In this document: one piece after another, positions 1 to 7,502 of the stretch
How positions within the stretch are numbered: the stretch's first letter is position 1
Layout: each line of letters starts with the position of its first letter
IMG/VR virus record: IMGVR_UViG_3300047678_000838
Span: 1 to 39,919 of that record
Source: a virus
Length of the DNA stretch: 39,919 bases
Strand: one strand, 5' to 3'
Notes under the pieces: generated by a model
Databases searched by the model: none
Seen by the model: the letters and a program-made list of their open reading frames with translations, nothing else
What the model was told of the DNA's origin: nothing
Position numbers and translations under genes: made by a program

Positions 1-429
1 ATGACGCTCGCCCGATTCTTCGCCAAACTCAGACACGACGCCGGCATGAGCCTGCGCGCGGTCGCCAGTCGCACCAAGCCCCGCATGGATCCCTCCACCG
101 TGCTCAAGATCGAGAAGGGTCGGAAGGTGAAAGCAGCCACCCTGGGCCAAGCTCTCCGCGCCATGGGATTGAAGGAGAACGACGGCGCGTTTCTCGAGGC
201 CTTCGCCCTTTGGTCCAGCGAGCAATCGCAGATCCCGGTCGAGATCGTCGAACGGGCGAATGGCAAAAGCCGCGGCAAAAACGCCCGCGAGATCGAAAGC
301 TTCCTGGTCGACGTCGTGGCGATCGCCAAGAAGGTGCCGGAGACCGACCGGCCGCTATTCCTCGAGGCCATCGCCCAGCCGGAGGCGCTCAAACTCTGGC
401 TGCAGAGCACGCGCCTGGCACAAAAGTAA
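1..429 (+). CDS. XRE/Cro-type helix-turn-helix regulator
   Basis: This 142-aa protein has a probable XRE-family HTH at about residues 5-57: two helices, a turn around DPSTVLKIEKG, and a further helix ending near MGL. The rest is an unassigned helical C-terminal part with no known enzyme motif. Such proteins bind operator DNA as dimers and act as repressors or lysis/lysogeny switches; here the role is inferred from the fold only. The ATG is base 1 of the window, so a longer upstream start cannot be excluded. The gene is transcribed toward the leftward lysis block and is separated from it by a large inverted repeat. It is the only classical transcription repressor seen in the window. A candidate operator palindrome lies at 16698, but no link to this protein is shown. 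Confidence 0.8.
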   Translation: MTLARFFAKLRHDAGMSLRAVASRTKPRMDPSTVLKIEKGRKVKAATLGQALRAMGLKENDGAFLEAFALWSSEQSQIPVEIVERANGKSRGKNAREIESFLVDVVAIAKKVPETDRPLFLEAIAQPEALKLWLQSTRLAQK

Positions 430-430
430 A

Positions 431-498
431 CCGCCCGCCCAGCTTCGCCCCAAAGTCCGCACGTCACGGCGCGAACTCCCTCGAAGCCAGGCGGGCGG
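431..498. terminator. Inverted repeat between convergent genes, candidate terminator
   Basis: CCGCCCGCC at 431-439 is complementary to GGCGGGCGG at 490-498. After a two-base mismatch the stem continues with GCTTCG pairing CGAAGC, giving a 9+6 bp interrupted stem with a loop of about 34 nt. It fills the 73-bp gap between the end of the rightward HTH gene (429) and the end of the leftward cassette (503), which is where a bidirectional transcription barrier is expected. There is no T-run on the + strand side, so it is not a textbook intrinsic terminator. Confidence 0.4.
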
Positions 499-502
499 AG
501 GA

Positions 503-733
503 TTATTTCAACCCGAGGAACGCCATCAACGGGTCTTTGATGAACATGATGATCGTGCCGGTGACGGTGAGAATCGTGCCCCACTGGAGAAACTTGCGGT
601 CGTGGATTTCGAGCTTCTTCTCGGCGTCACTCAGCCGCGGGACGACACCGCGGTTGCCCAGCTCATCGCCCATCAAAGCCGTCTCGATGCGTTTCAGGCT
701 GTCGCGGATGGATTGAATTTCGTCGGCACTCAT
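503..733 (-). CDS. Small coiled-coil plus C-terminal TM protein (holin/haemolysin XhlA-like architecture)
   Basis: This 76-aa protein has an N-terminal amphipathic helical half (about residues 1-47, Leu/Ile heptads with many Lys, Glu and Arg). One hydrophobic segment follows (about 50-66, starting QWGTILTVTGTIIMFI) and a short tail. Coiled coil plus a single C-terminal TM is the layout of phage XhlA-like holin-associated proteins and other lysis accessory membrane proteins. It is the last gene of the leftward block, 9 nt after the lipoprotein gene, so it would be made with the other lysis-type genes. Neither an endolysin nor a proven holin is in the window, so the lysis role is inferred from size, topology and position. 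No clear Shine-Dalgarno precedes the ATG. Confidence 0.65.
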   Translation of the reverse strand: MSADEIQSIRDSLKRIETALMGDELGNRGVVPRLSDAEKKLEIHDRKFLQWGTILTVTGTIIMFIKDPLMAFLGLK

Positions 734-742
734 GGTGTTGGT

Positions 743-1132
743 TCACTTGTTCACGGGCACGAGACCGGCTTTGGCCCACTGGTTCATCTCCAAAAACTTC
801 ACGGCGTGCTCGCGATCGAGGACGTAGTTGCGGCCATCGCCGGCCGGGGTGATCCCGTCGTCCTTCGCCAGCGCGGGGCGGAAATCGCGGCCGTAATACG
901 CGATCAGGTCGTTGTAGCGTTCGCGCAGGTGCGGGGTGACGACATAGCCGCCGCCGGGGGCCGCTGCGATGAAGCCGGAGGTCTGCGCGTTGCCATCGTA
1001 AGAGGCCGCGGCGGCCGTCACTCGCTCAGGCGTGACCGTGGTGCAGGCGGTGAGGTGCGTGAGGATGAAGACGAGCAGCGCGACCTCGACCATGAGGCCC
1101 AGCCAGGAGAAGATTTTGCCGGTGCGCGCCAT
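743..1132 (-). CDS. Small lipoprotein of the lysis cassette (possible outer-membrane spanin)
   Basis: The start at 1132 gives 129 aa: a short basic N-terminus, a hydrophobic stretch (FSWLGLMVEVALLVFIL) and a lipobox LTAC at about residues 27-30. This predicts signal peptidase II cleavage and a diacylated Cys. The mature part has no recognisable domain. The ATG lies one base after the TAA of the upstream 64-aa gene (1134-1136), which favours it over an in-frame start at 1195 that would put a Pro/Arg-rich stretch before the signal peptide. Phage lipoproteins in this position are often o-spanins, but no partner i-spanin is evident and the mature domain is longer than usual Rz1 proteins. Confidence 0.65.
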   Translation of the reverse strand: MARTGKIFSWLGLMVEVALLVFILTHLTACTTVTPERVTAAAASYDGNAQTSGFIAAAPGGGYVVTPHLRERYNDLIAYYGRDFRPALAKDDGITPAGDGRNYVLDREHAVKFLEMNQWAKAGLVPVNK

Positions 1133-1133
1133 G

Positions 1134-1328
1134 TTATTCGGCTCCCAGTTTGCGGACCGCGGCGAGATCATCCTCGGCGACGGCCTTGGTGGCATCGTCG
1201 CTGATCTTCTGCTTCGTTTGCGCGGCGGCGTTGGCCTGCATAGGCGCGGCGTTCTTCACGGCGCTGCGCCCGGTCGCCCAGTTGAAGCCGGCGGCGACGG
1301 CGGAAAAGAAGTTGGAGATAAGGCCCAT
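1134..1328 (-). CDS. Small hypothetical protein in lysis cassette
   Basis: This 64-aa protein has a mildly hydrophobic N-terminal helix (GLISNFFSAVAAGFNWATG) and a hydrophilic Ala/Lys/Asp-rich helical remainder. It is not recognised as any family. It sits 29 nt after one lipoprotein gene and one base before another, in the same orientation, and uses the G/C-ending codons of its neighbours, so it is probably translated. No strong ribosome binding site is seen before the ATG. An amphipathic N-terminal helix would fit a peripheral membrane protein or a holin modulator, but that is a guess. Confidence 0.55.
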   Translation of the reverse strand: MGLISNFFSAVAAGFNWATGRSAVKNAAPMQANAAAQTKQKISDDATKAVAEDDLAAVRKLGAE

Positions 1329-1357
1329 GAGGGGGAGAACGAGAAAGAGAAAGATTT

Positions 1358-1822
1358 TTACCTCGGCGTGGCGGCGACGGCGTTGGTGATGCCCGCACTC
1401 ACGGCTGCGAGGAAGAGCTTCACATCGGGCCGCACGCTGGCGCCCACCTGCTGCGCGTAGCGCCGCTGGTAGGTGGCCCAGGCGGCATTGACGAGGCCGG
1501 CCACGACCTGCGCGTCCTGTGCGGCAATGCCGGTTTTGGCCAGCACCGCATTGACGTCATCCGGCGTGATCGTGGCACCGTTGAAGGTGCCGAGCGCGGC
1601 GGCGATGCCCTGCGCCGCCTCGCGGTAGGAAGGATTGCGCGTGAAGACGGGCACGAGGCCGATGCTCAACGCATCCTCGACCGCGGCGGCGATCTGCTGC
1701 TGCTGGGTGGTGACGGTGACAGGTGCCGGACCACCCGCGCAGGCGACGAACGCGAGCGGCAGCAGGACCGCGAACAACACGGAGAGCAGGAGCGTAGAGG
1801 GAAACGAGGTTTTGGTTTTCAT
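1358..1822 (-). CDS. Phage lipoprotein, lysis-cassette position
   Basis: The ATG at 1822 gives 154 aa with a basic N-terminus, a hydrophobic segment (TLLLSVLFAVLLPLAF) and lipobox FVAC at about residues 25-28, so a lipid-anchored envelope protein is predicted. A Gln run (TTQQQQIAAAVEDAL) and two further helical segments follow. No enzymatic motif is visible. The ATG overlaps the stop of the upstream membrane-protein gene (ATGA, 1819-1822), which fixes the start and argues for translational coupling. An in-frame start further upstream, at 2269, would add Arg/His-rich sequence typical of a shadow frame and is rejected. Two separate lipoproteins in one small cassette is slightly unusual. Confidence 0.7.
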   Translation of the reverse strand: MKTKTSFPSTLLLSVLFAVLLPLAFVACAGGPAPVTVTTQQQQIAAAVEDALSIGLVPVFTRNPSYREAAQGIAAALGTFNGATITPDDVNAVLAKTGIAAQDAQVVAGLVNAAWATYQRRYAQQVGASVRPDVKLFLAAVSAGITNAVAATPR

Positions 1823-2217
1823 GGTGAGGAGGGTGCGATGGGCGGGTTGGTGGCAGAGCCGTTGGATTTGGCGGAAAACTTGTTCTGCGTGGCGTAGGCG
1901 AGCACGGCCACGACGAAGGGGTTGGCGACCTTGGCCCAGAGCGCGAGGTATTGGTGGAAGCTGAGAACGTCGAATGCCGACTTCGTGAGTTCGTTGAACA
2001 CGTCGTAAAACGCGGACAGGCTGGCGGAGAGGCCGAACATGATGGCGATGGCGTAAGCCGTGGCGTTGCTGCCTGCGTTCTGCGCGACACCTTTGACGAT
2101 GCTCGACGCGATGGGCTGAATCGCCTCGCCGGCCTGACGCAGCGCGAACAGCGCGACGAGGATGAAGGCCAAGGGCCAAACCAGGCTGCCAGCGGCGAAT
2201 ATGTCGGCGTAGTTCAT
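1819..2217 (-). CDS. Holin-like small membrane protein
   Basis: This 132-aa protein has a strong TM segment at about residues 9-27 (GSLVWPLAFILVALFAL), a weaker one around 52-70 and another near 97-113 (ANPFVVAVLAY). A polar Asn/Ser/Pro-rich tail follows. Size and topology fit a class I/III holin or another phage membrane protein. It heads the run of membrane and lipoprotein genes and overlaps the next gene by ATGA. The assignment rests on topology and neighbourhood only. The gene begins 21 nt after the end of the fibre gene at 2239. Confidence 0.55.
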   Translation of the reverse strand: MNYADIFAAGSLVWPLAFILVALFALRQAGEAIQPIASSIVKGVAQNAGSNATAYAIAIMFGLSASLSAFYDVFNELTKSAFDVLSFHQYLALWAKVANPFVVAVLAYATQNKFSAKSNGSATNPPIAPSSP

Positions 2218-2238
2218 GATTAAGGTTGACCGACAAAA

Positions 2239-4014
2239 TCACATCGCGGTAGTGCGGCTGGTTTCGCACCAGTTGGTGCCATCATAGACGAAGGAGACGG
2301 TGAACTTCTTGCCGCTGACGACGCCTGTGACGAGCGTGCCTTGGCTCTTGAAGTTTGTGCCGAAGGTCAGTGTGTAAGGCGTCGTGCCGGAGGTGGTGAT
2401 GATGAACGCGCAACTTGCGCCGGGAACGCCATCAGAGGCATTGAACGTGCAATTTCCGGCTGGCGTGATGGTCTTCACTGTTGAATCCATCGGGACAGTC
2501 ATAGTTCCGCTTGTCGCAGGAGTCCCACTGGCGGAAGACACGCTCAACGTTCCAGATGCGTCTGGAACATCTAATTGACGATTGGCGGTGATATTCTCTG
2601 CTGACAGCGACAATCGGTGAACTCCGTCACTGTGAAAAACAAAGATACCGGCGTCTTCCGTCCATCCAATACGCGGATGCTGTGTTGCTCCATCAAGCCA
2701 ATTAAGCGTGAATATGCTGCCGGTGTAACTCAAATCAATGACGCCCGCCGATTCATCCGAGTTATTACTTATTAAATTCGCAACGAGAACCCCGTTACCC
2801 CATGAGGCGACAGGAGAACCAGAGCCATCGTTCAACGATCTAGCAACCCAGTCGACCGCAACACTTCCGCCATCATCCAGCAGTTGACGACCTTCCCAAT
2901 CTACAGATACCGCTTCACTGGAATCTTGAAGCCATCTTGAGGCCCAATCAATTGACGCTGTGCCGTCTGCACCTAATGCAGTTCTGTTATCCCACGTTAT
3001 TGAGTCTGATCCTGTTTGATCCTTCAATTTGCGGTTGCCCCAATCGAGAGCAATAACAACATCCTCTAAGCCACCGTCCCACGACCCCATGAATTTGTTT
3101 TGCCAGTCCAATACTGTGTGGCCTGCGGTATCAGCCAATGTGCGGCCATCCCAGCTCCCTGAGTATTGACCTGATGAATCAACAAAATTTCTATTTCCCC
3201 ACTCCATTGAACCTACACTAGCTGAGTCGGTCAGTATCTGGTTAGATGCGCTAAACACCGCCGTTCCAGTGTTGTCAACGATGACATCTGGCGTCTGCGT
3301 CAAAGCCAGAACACGCCACCGCGATGACGTCCCGTCATATCTAAGGGTGAGGCTGTTATTTGGTGTTAAATTGAGCGTGTAAGATGGAACTCCAGCAACG
3401 TTCAGTATCCTATTTGCTGCTGACGACCCGCCATTGTTCTCAAAAATGTTGATGGTTGCTGCCCCAAGATTCACCAACGTCAGCTCTCTCCCAGCGCTGC
3501 CCCCCGCAACACCAGTTAGCCCCCAAGCCCCTCCACCTGTTGAAGCTATCCTTATGGTGGACGCGCCAGACAAACCAGTGGGGTTGTAATCGTTCACCGT
3601 TGACCCGCTAGTAGCCGCAGTTGGAGTGATCGTGCCGCTGAGAACAAATTGCTCTGAGATTGTCGTTGTTCCGGTGAAGGTCTGATTCGCCGTTGAACCA
3701 CCCGCACTCGCCCAAGTGCCGTCGCCACGCCAGTAGGTCGTGTTGCCCGCGCCAGAGCCGCCATTCAACCGGCTCACCGACAAATTCCCAGAGAGGTCAG
3801 CCGCACTGCCCGATGTCGCCACCGTGGAGAGCGTCAGCCCTTGCGGATTAAGGGATGAGTCAAACTTCAGCACCTGCCCACTGGTGGGCACGACGGTCTT
3901 CTGCTCGTTGGCCGTGTTGCCGCTATTCCGCTTCGTGAGGTAATACTCGTTGGCCGTGAAGGCGAACGCAGACAAGGGGATGACCAGAGCGAGGAGGATG
4001 AGGAGCTTTTTCAT
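2239..4014 (-). CDS. Tail fibre/receptor-binding-type protein with Trp-containing 16-residue repeats
   Basis: This 591-aa protein begins with a signal-peptide-like segment (MKKLLILLALVIPLSAFAF). It contains a fibre-type motif TTYWRGDGTW near residue 92, a Gly/Ser/Thr-rich beta region, about eight or nine repeats (residues 270-410) and a C-terminal beta domain (about 498-587) of the kind that ends phage fibres. The start at 4014 was chosen because it gives the clean hydrophobic N-terminus; earlier in-frame codons encode Arg/Ser/Pro shadow sequence. The N-terminal signal is odd for a virion fibre and could mean export, or simply a hydrophobic attachment segment. Base composition falls to about 42-50% GC in sampled lines between about 2,580 and 3,660, against well over 60% around it, so the receptor-binding part may have been acquired separately. 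Confidence 0.7.
   Translation of the reverse strand: MKKLLILLALVIPLSAFAFTANEYYLTKRNSGNTANEQKTVVPTSGQVLKFDSSLNPQGLTLSTVATSGSAADLSGNLSVSRLNGGSGAGNTTYWRGDGTWASAGGSTANQTFTGTTTISEQFVLSGTITPTAATSGSTVNDYNPTGLSGASTIRIASTGGGAWGLTGVAGGSAGRELTLVNLGAATINIFENNGGSSAANRILNVAGVPSYTLNLTPNNSLTLRYDGTSSRWRVLALTQTPDVIVDNTGTAVFSASNQILTDSASVGSMEWGNRNFVDSSGQYSGSWDGRTLADTAGHTVLDWQNKFMGSWDGGLEDVVIALDWGNRKLKDQTGSDSITWDNRTALGADGTASIDWASRWLQDSSEAVSVDWEGRQLLDDGGSVAVDWVARSLNDGSGSPVASWGNGVLVANLISNNSDESAGVIDLSYTGSIFTLNWLDGATQHPRIGWTEDAGIFVFHSDGVHRLSLSAENITANRQLDVPDASGTLSVSSASGTPATSGTMTVPMDSTVKTITPAGNCTFNASDGVPGASCAFIITTSGTTPYTLTFGTNFKSQGTLVTGVVSGKKFTVSFVYDGTNWCETSRTTAM
2785..3207 (-). repeat. Protein-level tandem repeat, about 16 residues, motif [VI]DWxxRxLxD
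   Basis: Residues 270-410 of the fibre protein repeat a unit of the form (V/I)-(D/S/T)-W-x-x-R-x-L-x-D-x-x-G. Instances include EWGNRNFVD, SWDGRTLAD, DWGNRKLKD, TWDNRTALG, DWASRWLQD, DWEGRQLLD and DWVARSLND. The regular Trp and Asp suggest a stacked beta-stalk or beta-helix in which each repeat forms one rung. The DNA copies are diverged, so the repeat is conserved at protein level. Confidence 0.75.
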
Positions 4015-4033
4015 GGCGGGTGAGGGTGATTGG

Positions 4034-4234
4034 TTACTGTTGGAAACCCGTGAAGAACATCCAGCCCGTGCCGGAGACGTAGATCGCCAGCGTCGAGCCA
4101 TCGACGGCGTAGTCGCCGGCATTGCCGGCATCGGCCGTCGCGGTGGGCATGGTCGCCACCTTGTTCTTGAGGGCCGTCGCCGGCAGGCCGGCGGCAGCCG
4201 TCATCGCGAGAGAACCTTTGGATGCAGCGCTCAT
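4034..4234 (-). CDS. Short fibre-tip-like protein
   Basis: This 66-aa protein is N-terminally Ala/Thr-rich and ends in a beta segment (DYAVDGSTLAIYVSGTGWMF) resembling the small terminal repeats of phage fibre and tip proteins. The ATG at 4234 follows 4 nt after the stop of the upstream 100-aa gene (4239), and the gene ends 19 nt before the signal-peptide fibre gene starts, so it lies in a tight fibre operon. Longer in-frame extensions give a Ser/Arg/Pro-rich shadow and were not used. Function is inferred from composition and place only. Confidence 0.6.
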   Translation of the reverse strand: MSAASKGSLAMTAAAGLPATALKNKVATMPTATADAGNAGDYAVDGSTLAIYVSGTGWMFFTGFQQ

Positions 4235-4238
4235 GGGT

Positions 4239-4541
4239 TTAGGCTCCGAATTTGCGGAAGATGAAGCCGACGTAGACCTGGGTGCCGCTCTGGTCGTTGC
4301 GCCGGATTTGGATCTCCTGCGCGTTGGCGGAGACGGGGATCGTCGGGCTGCCGGCATCGGGGATTTTGATGCCGTTCGACGAGTTTTCGCCCGCCGCGCG
4401 CAGATCGAGCGCGACGCCCGAGGAGTTCACGATGAGCACCTCGTCGCAGTCGTGGGTGGGTAGCGTGACGAACGTGGCCCCCGTGGCGGAGGTCTGCACG
4501 CGGTCGGTGCCCCATTTGCCGTTTGGTCGTAGTGCGCTCAT
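4239..4541 (-). CDS. Small beta-rich virion protein
   Basis: This 100-aa protein is predicted almost entirely beta (EVLIVNSSGVALDLR and PTIPVSANAQEIQIRR are strand-like). It has no Cys cluster and no catalytic motif. The ATG at 4541 is preceded by a GAAAGG Shine-Dalgarno-like sequence with a spacing of about 9 nt. It lies between two fibre-type genes on the same strand. Possible roles are a decoration protein, fibre connector or adhesin domain; I do not recognise the family. Confidence 0.6.
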   Translation of the reverse strand: MSALRPNGKWGTDRVQTSATGATFVTLPTHDCDEVLIVNSSGVALDLRAAGENSSNGIKIPDAGSPTIPVSANAQEIQIRRNDQSGTQVYVGFIFRKFGA

Positions 4542-4558
4542 GGTGGTGGGCCTTTCGT

Positions 4559-5509
4559 TTAGGCGGCGGCGCCGGCGCGGGCGGTGTGATCGACCACGGT
4601 CCAAGTGTCGGCGGCCGTGCAGAAGCAGCGGACGCCTTTGCTGGCGGGGACCGCGCAACCGGCATTGGCGCTGCCGCCGTTGATGGTGCCACCCGAAGCC
4701 GCGAACAGGTTGGCCGCGGTGCCACTGGTGTTGATGACGTCCACGATGTCGCCCGCCACGCCCGTCAGGAGCTTTACGCCCTTGGTCGCACCGTCGCTGC
4801 TGATCGTGACGATGTTGGCCGAGCCGAGCGCAGCCGCACCCGCGACGCCACCGCCAGCCCCCGTTGCCGCCACCGGCGTGGCGACGACCTTGAAGGCCGC
4901 TTTGCCACCAAACGTGTGGAGCCCCGTCGAGGTTTTGAACGTGCCCGTCGACGCGGAGAAATCGTTGGCCGCACTGCCGCTCGCTGTGAGCCCGCCACCC
5001 AGGGTGGCCGCACCCGTGACGCCAAGCGTCGTGCCGACCGTCAGCGCCCCGGTGATCGCCATCGAATCGGCGGCCGACGCGGCGTAGTAGCTCTTCCAAC
5101 CGATCGTCGAGTTGATGTAGATGAGCAGCAGGCGGACGTTTTCCGTCGAGAGCGTGAGGTTCGAAGCGGCACTGTCGATCGGCTGACCGTTGCGCGCCAC
5201 CGTCACGTTATACGTGTCGAAGGTGGCCGCGGCATCGATGATCTCCACCCGGTCCCCCGCCTCAGGCGAGAGCGGCAGGGTGACGGTGAGCGCGCCAGCC
5301 GTGGTGTTGACCGCGAGCCGTTCGCCCACCTTGGCCGTCACGGAACTGGCCACCACCCGCACCGTGTTGTTGCGCAGGGTGAGGAAGAAGACGAGTTGCA
5401 CGAGCGCGGCCTCGACCGTCGAGGCGATGCTGGCGACGCTCAGATAACGCAGGAGCGCCTGAATGTTTTTGATGGGCGAGAAGGCCTTGTTGTAGGTCGG
5501 TGCAGACAT
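4559..5509 (-). CDS. Fibre/appendage-like structural protein
   Basis: This 316-aa protein has an N-terminal segment containing a hydrophobic stretch (EAALVQLVFFLTLRNN). A beta domain with the pattern TVTLPLSPEAGDRVEIID at about residues 76-93 is common in phage fibre and appendage proteins. A long Ala/Gly/Thr/Ser-rich beta region follows (about 155-260), then a C-terminal domain with three Cys. The low-complexity middle (GALTVGTTLGVTGAATLGGG) looks like a repetitive shaft. It lies in a same-strand series with the two small proteins downstream and the adaptor-like genes upstream, and ends 17 nt before the 100-aa gene begins. Assignment as virion structure is fairly safe; the exact position on the particle is not known. 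Confidence 0.65.
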   Translation of the reverse strand: MSAPTYNKAFSPIKNIQALLRYLSVASIASTVEAALVQLVFFLTLRNNTVRVVASSVTAKVGERLAVNTTAGALTVTLPLSPEAGDRVEIIDAAATFDTYNVTVARNGQPIDSAASNLTLSTENVRLLLIYINSTIGWKSYYAASAADSMAITGALTVGTTLGVTGAATLGGGLTASGSAANDFSASTGTFKTSTGLHTFGGKAAFKVVATPVAATGAGGGVAGAAALGSANIVTISSDGATKGVKLLTGVAGDIVDVINTSGTAANLFAASGGTINGGSANAGCAVPASKGVRCFCTAADTWTVVDHTARAGAAA

Positions 5510-5542
5510 GGTGATGATGGGTTGATTTTTGAGTTGTCCGGC

Positions 5543-6400
5543 TCAGTAGCCGGCGGGTGTGAAAATACGGTTGGCGGGCACGGTGGCGGAGGGCCGCTGA
5601 TTGCTGAGGAAGTCCCGCGCCGCCGCTGCGTCATCGAGGACAAATTTGGCCTTCGCATCGTCCGCCCACTCGGGCGAGCGCAGGAGCCGCACCTCGCAGA
5701 GCGGGATGAGCGCGCGGTGCAGCAGCTGATCCGCGAGCGGAATCGTCGAGGCCAGGTGCAGGCTCGCATAGCTGAGGATCGAGGGGCGGAACTCCACATC
5801 CACCCGCAGCACGTAGGCCACCGCCGGCGCGGGGAAGACGCGCAGGCAGACCGGCGGCGTGCCGCCCAGTGACGCGGCGGCCGGCTCCGCCCAATAATAC
5901 CGCGGCTTGCCGATCTCTGCCTGCCGGCCCGCCGCCCGGGCGTTGAACGGGGCCAGCTCCTCCCGCGTATCCGCAAACCGCGGAGGGCTCGCGAAGCCAT
6001 CAAAACTCGTGAGCGCGTTGGCCACGCTGTCGCCGTAGATCGTCGCTACGACCGTGCCCGTCTCGCCCTGATAAGGATCGAGCAATGCCGTGGTGGAAAC
6101 CACCTGATTCCAATTGGCATCACCCGCCAGCAGGACCGAGCGCCCGATCTGCGCCGTGGTAAACGTGCCGGAGCTGAGGGCCGTGGCACCATTGGTCACG
6201 CCCACCGAGGCCGTCGCCGGCGCCGCCAGCGCGAGGGAAATGGTCGTCTTCCGCTGCCACGAGGGGAGCAGCTCGTAGCACTCCTGCAGCCCGGCATTCA
6301 TCGCCTCGACGATGTCCATTGCCGCGGCCATCGAGAGGGCGGTGAGCGCACCGGGCTTGAGGCGCCGCGCGAGGCGTTCGGCGAGTTCGTAGGTCGTCAT
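5543..6400 (-). CDS. Tail adaptor / head-tail connector-like protein (second of two)
   Basis: This 285-aa protein starts with a helical region (TYELAERLARRL...) containing AMDIVEAMNAGLQECYELLPSW. That helix-plus-Trp pattern near the N-terminus resembles podovirus connector or adaptor proteins (gp4-like or DUF6682-like families). The rest is mixed beta and ends in a helix-rich part with LADQLLHRALIPLCE. Its ATG overlaps the TGA of the preceding gene by one base (TGATG at 6398-6402), so the two are translationally coupled. The preceding protein has the same N-terminal layout, suggesting ancient duplication. The family name is from memory of sequence style; a profile search would decide it. Confidence 0.6.
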   Translation of the reverse strand: MTTYELAERLARRLKPGALTALSMAAAMDIVEAMNAGLQECYELLPSWQRKTTISLALAAPATASVGVTNGATALSSGTFTTAQIGRSVLLAGDANWNQVVSTTALLDPYQGETGTVVATIYGDSVANALTSFDGFASPPRFADTREELAPFNARAAGRQAEIGKPRYYWAEPAAASLGGTPPVCLRVFPAPAVAYVLRVDVEFRPSILSYASLHLASTIPLADQLLHRALIPLCEVRLLRSPEWADDAKAKFVLDDAAAARDFLSNQRPSATVPANRIFTPAGY

Positions 6401-7119
6401 CAGGCTTCAACCTCCCGTTCTTCCTTGCGGCCGGCCGCGGGCGGGAAACCGCCGGCGAGACCGAGCGTGCGCATCGCCTCCTGAAAATCGGCCTCGATCT
6501 TCTTTTCGAGATCCGTGGCGGAAAAATACGTGCTGCGCGTGAGCGCCTGCCGAGCGAGCGGCAGGAACAGCGACTCGACGTATTGCTGCGCCACCGGCAG
6601 CGGATCAGTCGAGGTGAGGTCGGCGCTCGCAAAAATCACGCAGTCAGAAACGCCTTCGACAACGGCCGTGCCCGCGGCGCCGGCATTGGGCTTGGGCACC
6701 ACATGCAATTTGATCAGCACCGGGTCGGCCCCGGTCTGATAGAGATTCTCGACGAAGTAGGCCACCGGCGTGCCGGCTGCGACCTCGGGCGACGTCTGCC
6801 CGAGGTAAAGCAGCCCGAAATTGTCGAGCTCGGCGCGGCTCTCGAGCGCGCGCAGCGTCCGGCCCGAGGGCAGGCGCACGGGGCCGAGCACCGATTGCAC
6901 GGTCGCCGCGAGGCTGTAGGTCTGCGTGCCGTCCACGAGCGTCACGCTCGTCTGCGTGCGCGTGAAATAGTCGGGGCCGGCCGTCCAGAGCGTTTGCTGG
7001 GCGTGGTTCATCGCCTCCAGCACATCGGCGAGCATGCCGGCGCTGGCCGAGGCTGCGCTCTCGATGCCCAGCTTGCGGAGCAGATCGTCGCGCACGTCAA
7101 CTTTGCGAAGTCCGGCCAT
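6400..7119 (-). CDS. Tail adaptor / head-tail connector-like protein (first of two)
   Basis: This 239-aa protein has an N-terminal helical segment (VDVRDDLLRKLGI then LADVLEAMNHAQQTLWTAG) of the type found in phage adaptor proteins that join portal and tail. A beta middle and a C-terminal helical region (VAQQYVESLFLPLARQAL) follow. The tail is charged (RKEEREVEA). It starts 6 nt after the stop of the 115-aa gene and overlaps the next gene by one base. Together with the protein encoded at 5543-6400 it would form the connector or short tail in a particle whose portal is encoded far away at 35045. The comparison to gp4-like adaptors is by pattern, not by search. Confidence 0.6.
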   Translation of the reverse strand: MAGLRKVDVRDDLLRKLGIESAASASAGMLADVLEAMNHAQQTLWTAGPDYFTRTQTSVTLVDGTQTYSLAATVQSVLGPVRLPSGRTLRALESRAELDNFGLLYLGQTSPEVAAGTPVAYFVENLYQTGADPVLIKLHVVPKPNAGAAGTAVVEGVSDCVIFASADLTSTDPLPVAQQYVESLFLPLARQALTRSTYFSATDLEKKIEADFQEAMRTLGLAGGFPPAAGRKEEREVEA

Positions 7120-7125
7120 GGTGGA

Positions 7126-7473
7126 TTACTCGCCTGGGGCCCGGGGCGGCGACGTGAGCGCGCGGCGGAGCGTAGCGACTTCCTCGGTTTTGCCGGCGAG
7201 TGCGGCGGTGAGTTCGGCAATCTTCACATCGCGCGGATCTTCAACCGGCGGGTTTGGCGCGGGCACGGGTTTGTCGGCCACGATGCGGGAGTAAGGCCGC
7301 AAATCGTTGTTTTCCTCGATGACCTTGCGCGCAACCTTCTCGTGCTCCTCGAGCGTGAGTTCACGGTTTTGCCACACGTAGCAGCCCTTTTCGAACTGCG
7401 GGCGGTGGATGAATTCACGGATGCGCTCGCCATTGATGAGCGGGCGGCCGTGGACACAGAGAAAGGCGTGCAT
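7126..7473 (-). CDS. Hypothetical phage protein with C-terminal coiled coil
   Basis: This 115-aa protein has an N-terminal globular part with aromatic and Cys residues (MHAFLCVHGRPLINGERI, then FEKGCYVWQNREL), a Pro-rich hinge (PVPAPNPPVEDP) and a C-terminal coiled-coil helix (VKIAELTAALAGKTEEVATL). I do not recognise the family. It lies just after the capsid terminator and in front of the adaptor genes, which suggests a minor head or head-tail completion role. The Shine-Dalgarno is weak. Confidence 0.6.
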   Translation of the reverse strand: MHAFLCVHGRPLINGERIREFIHRPQFEKGCYVWQNRELTLEEHEKVARKVIEENNDLRPYSRIVADKPVPAPNPPVEDPRDVKIAELTAALAGKTEEVATLRRALTSPPRAPGE

Positions 7474-7502
7474 GATCTTCGGGGGGATGGGGGGATGCTA
7501 TC

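Noticed and set aside
743-1195. Longer version of the lipoprotein gene starting at 1195
   Set aside because: It would place 21 Pro/Arg/Ser residues in front of the signal peptide and overlap the 64-aa gene. The ATG at 1132 directly after that gene's stop is better.
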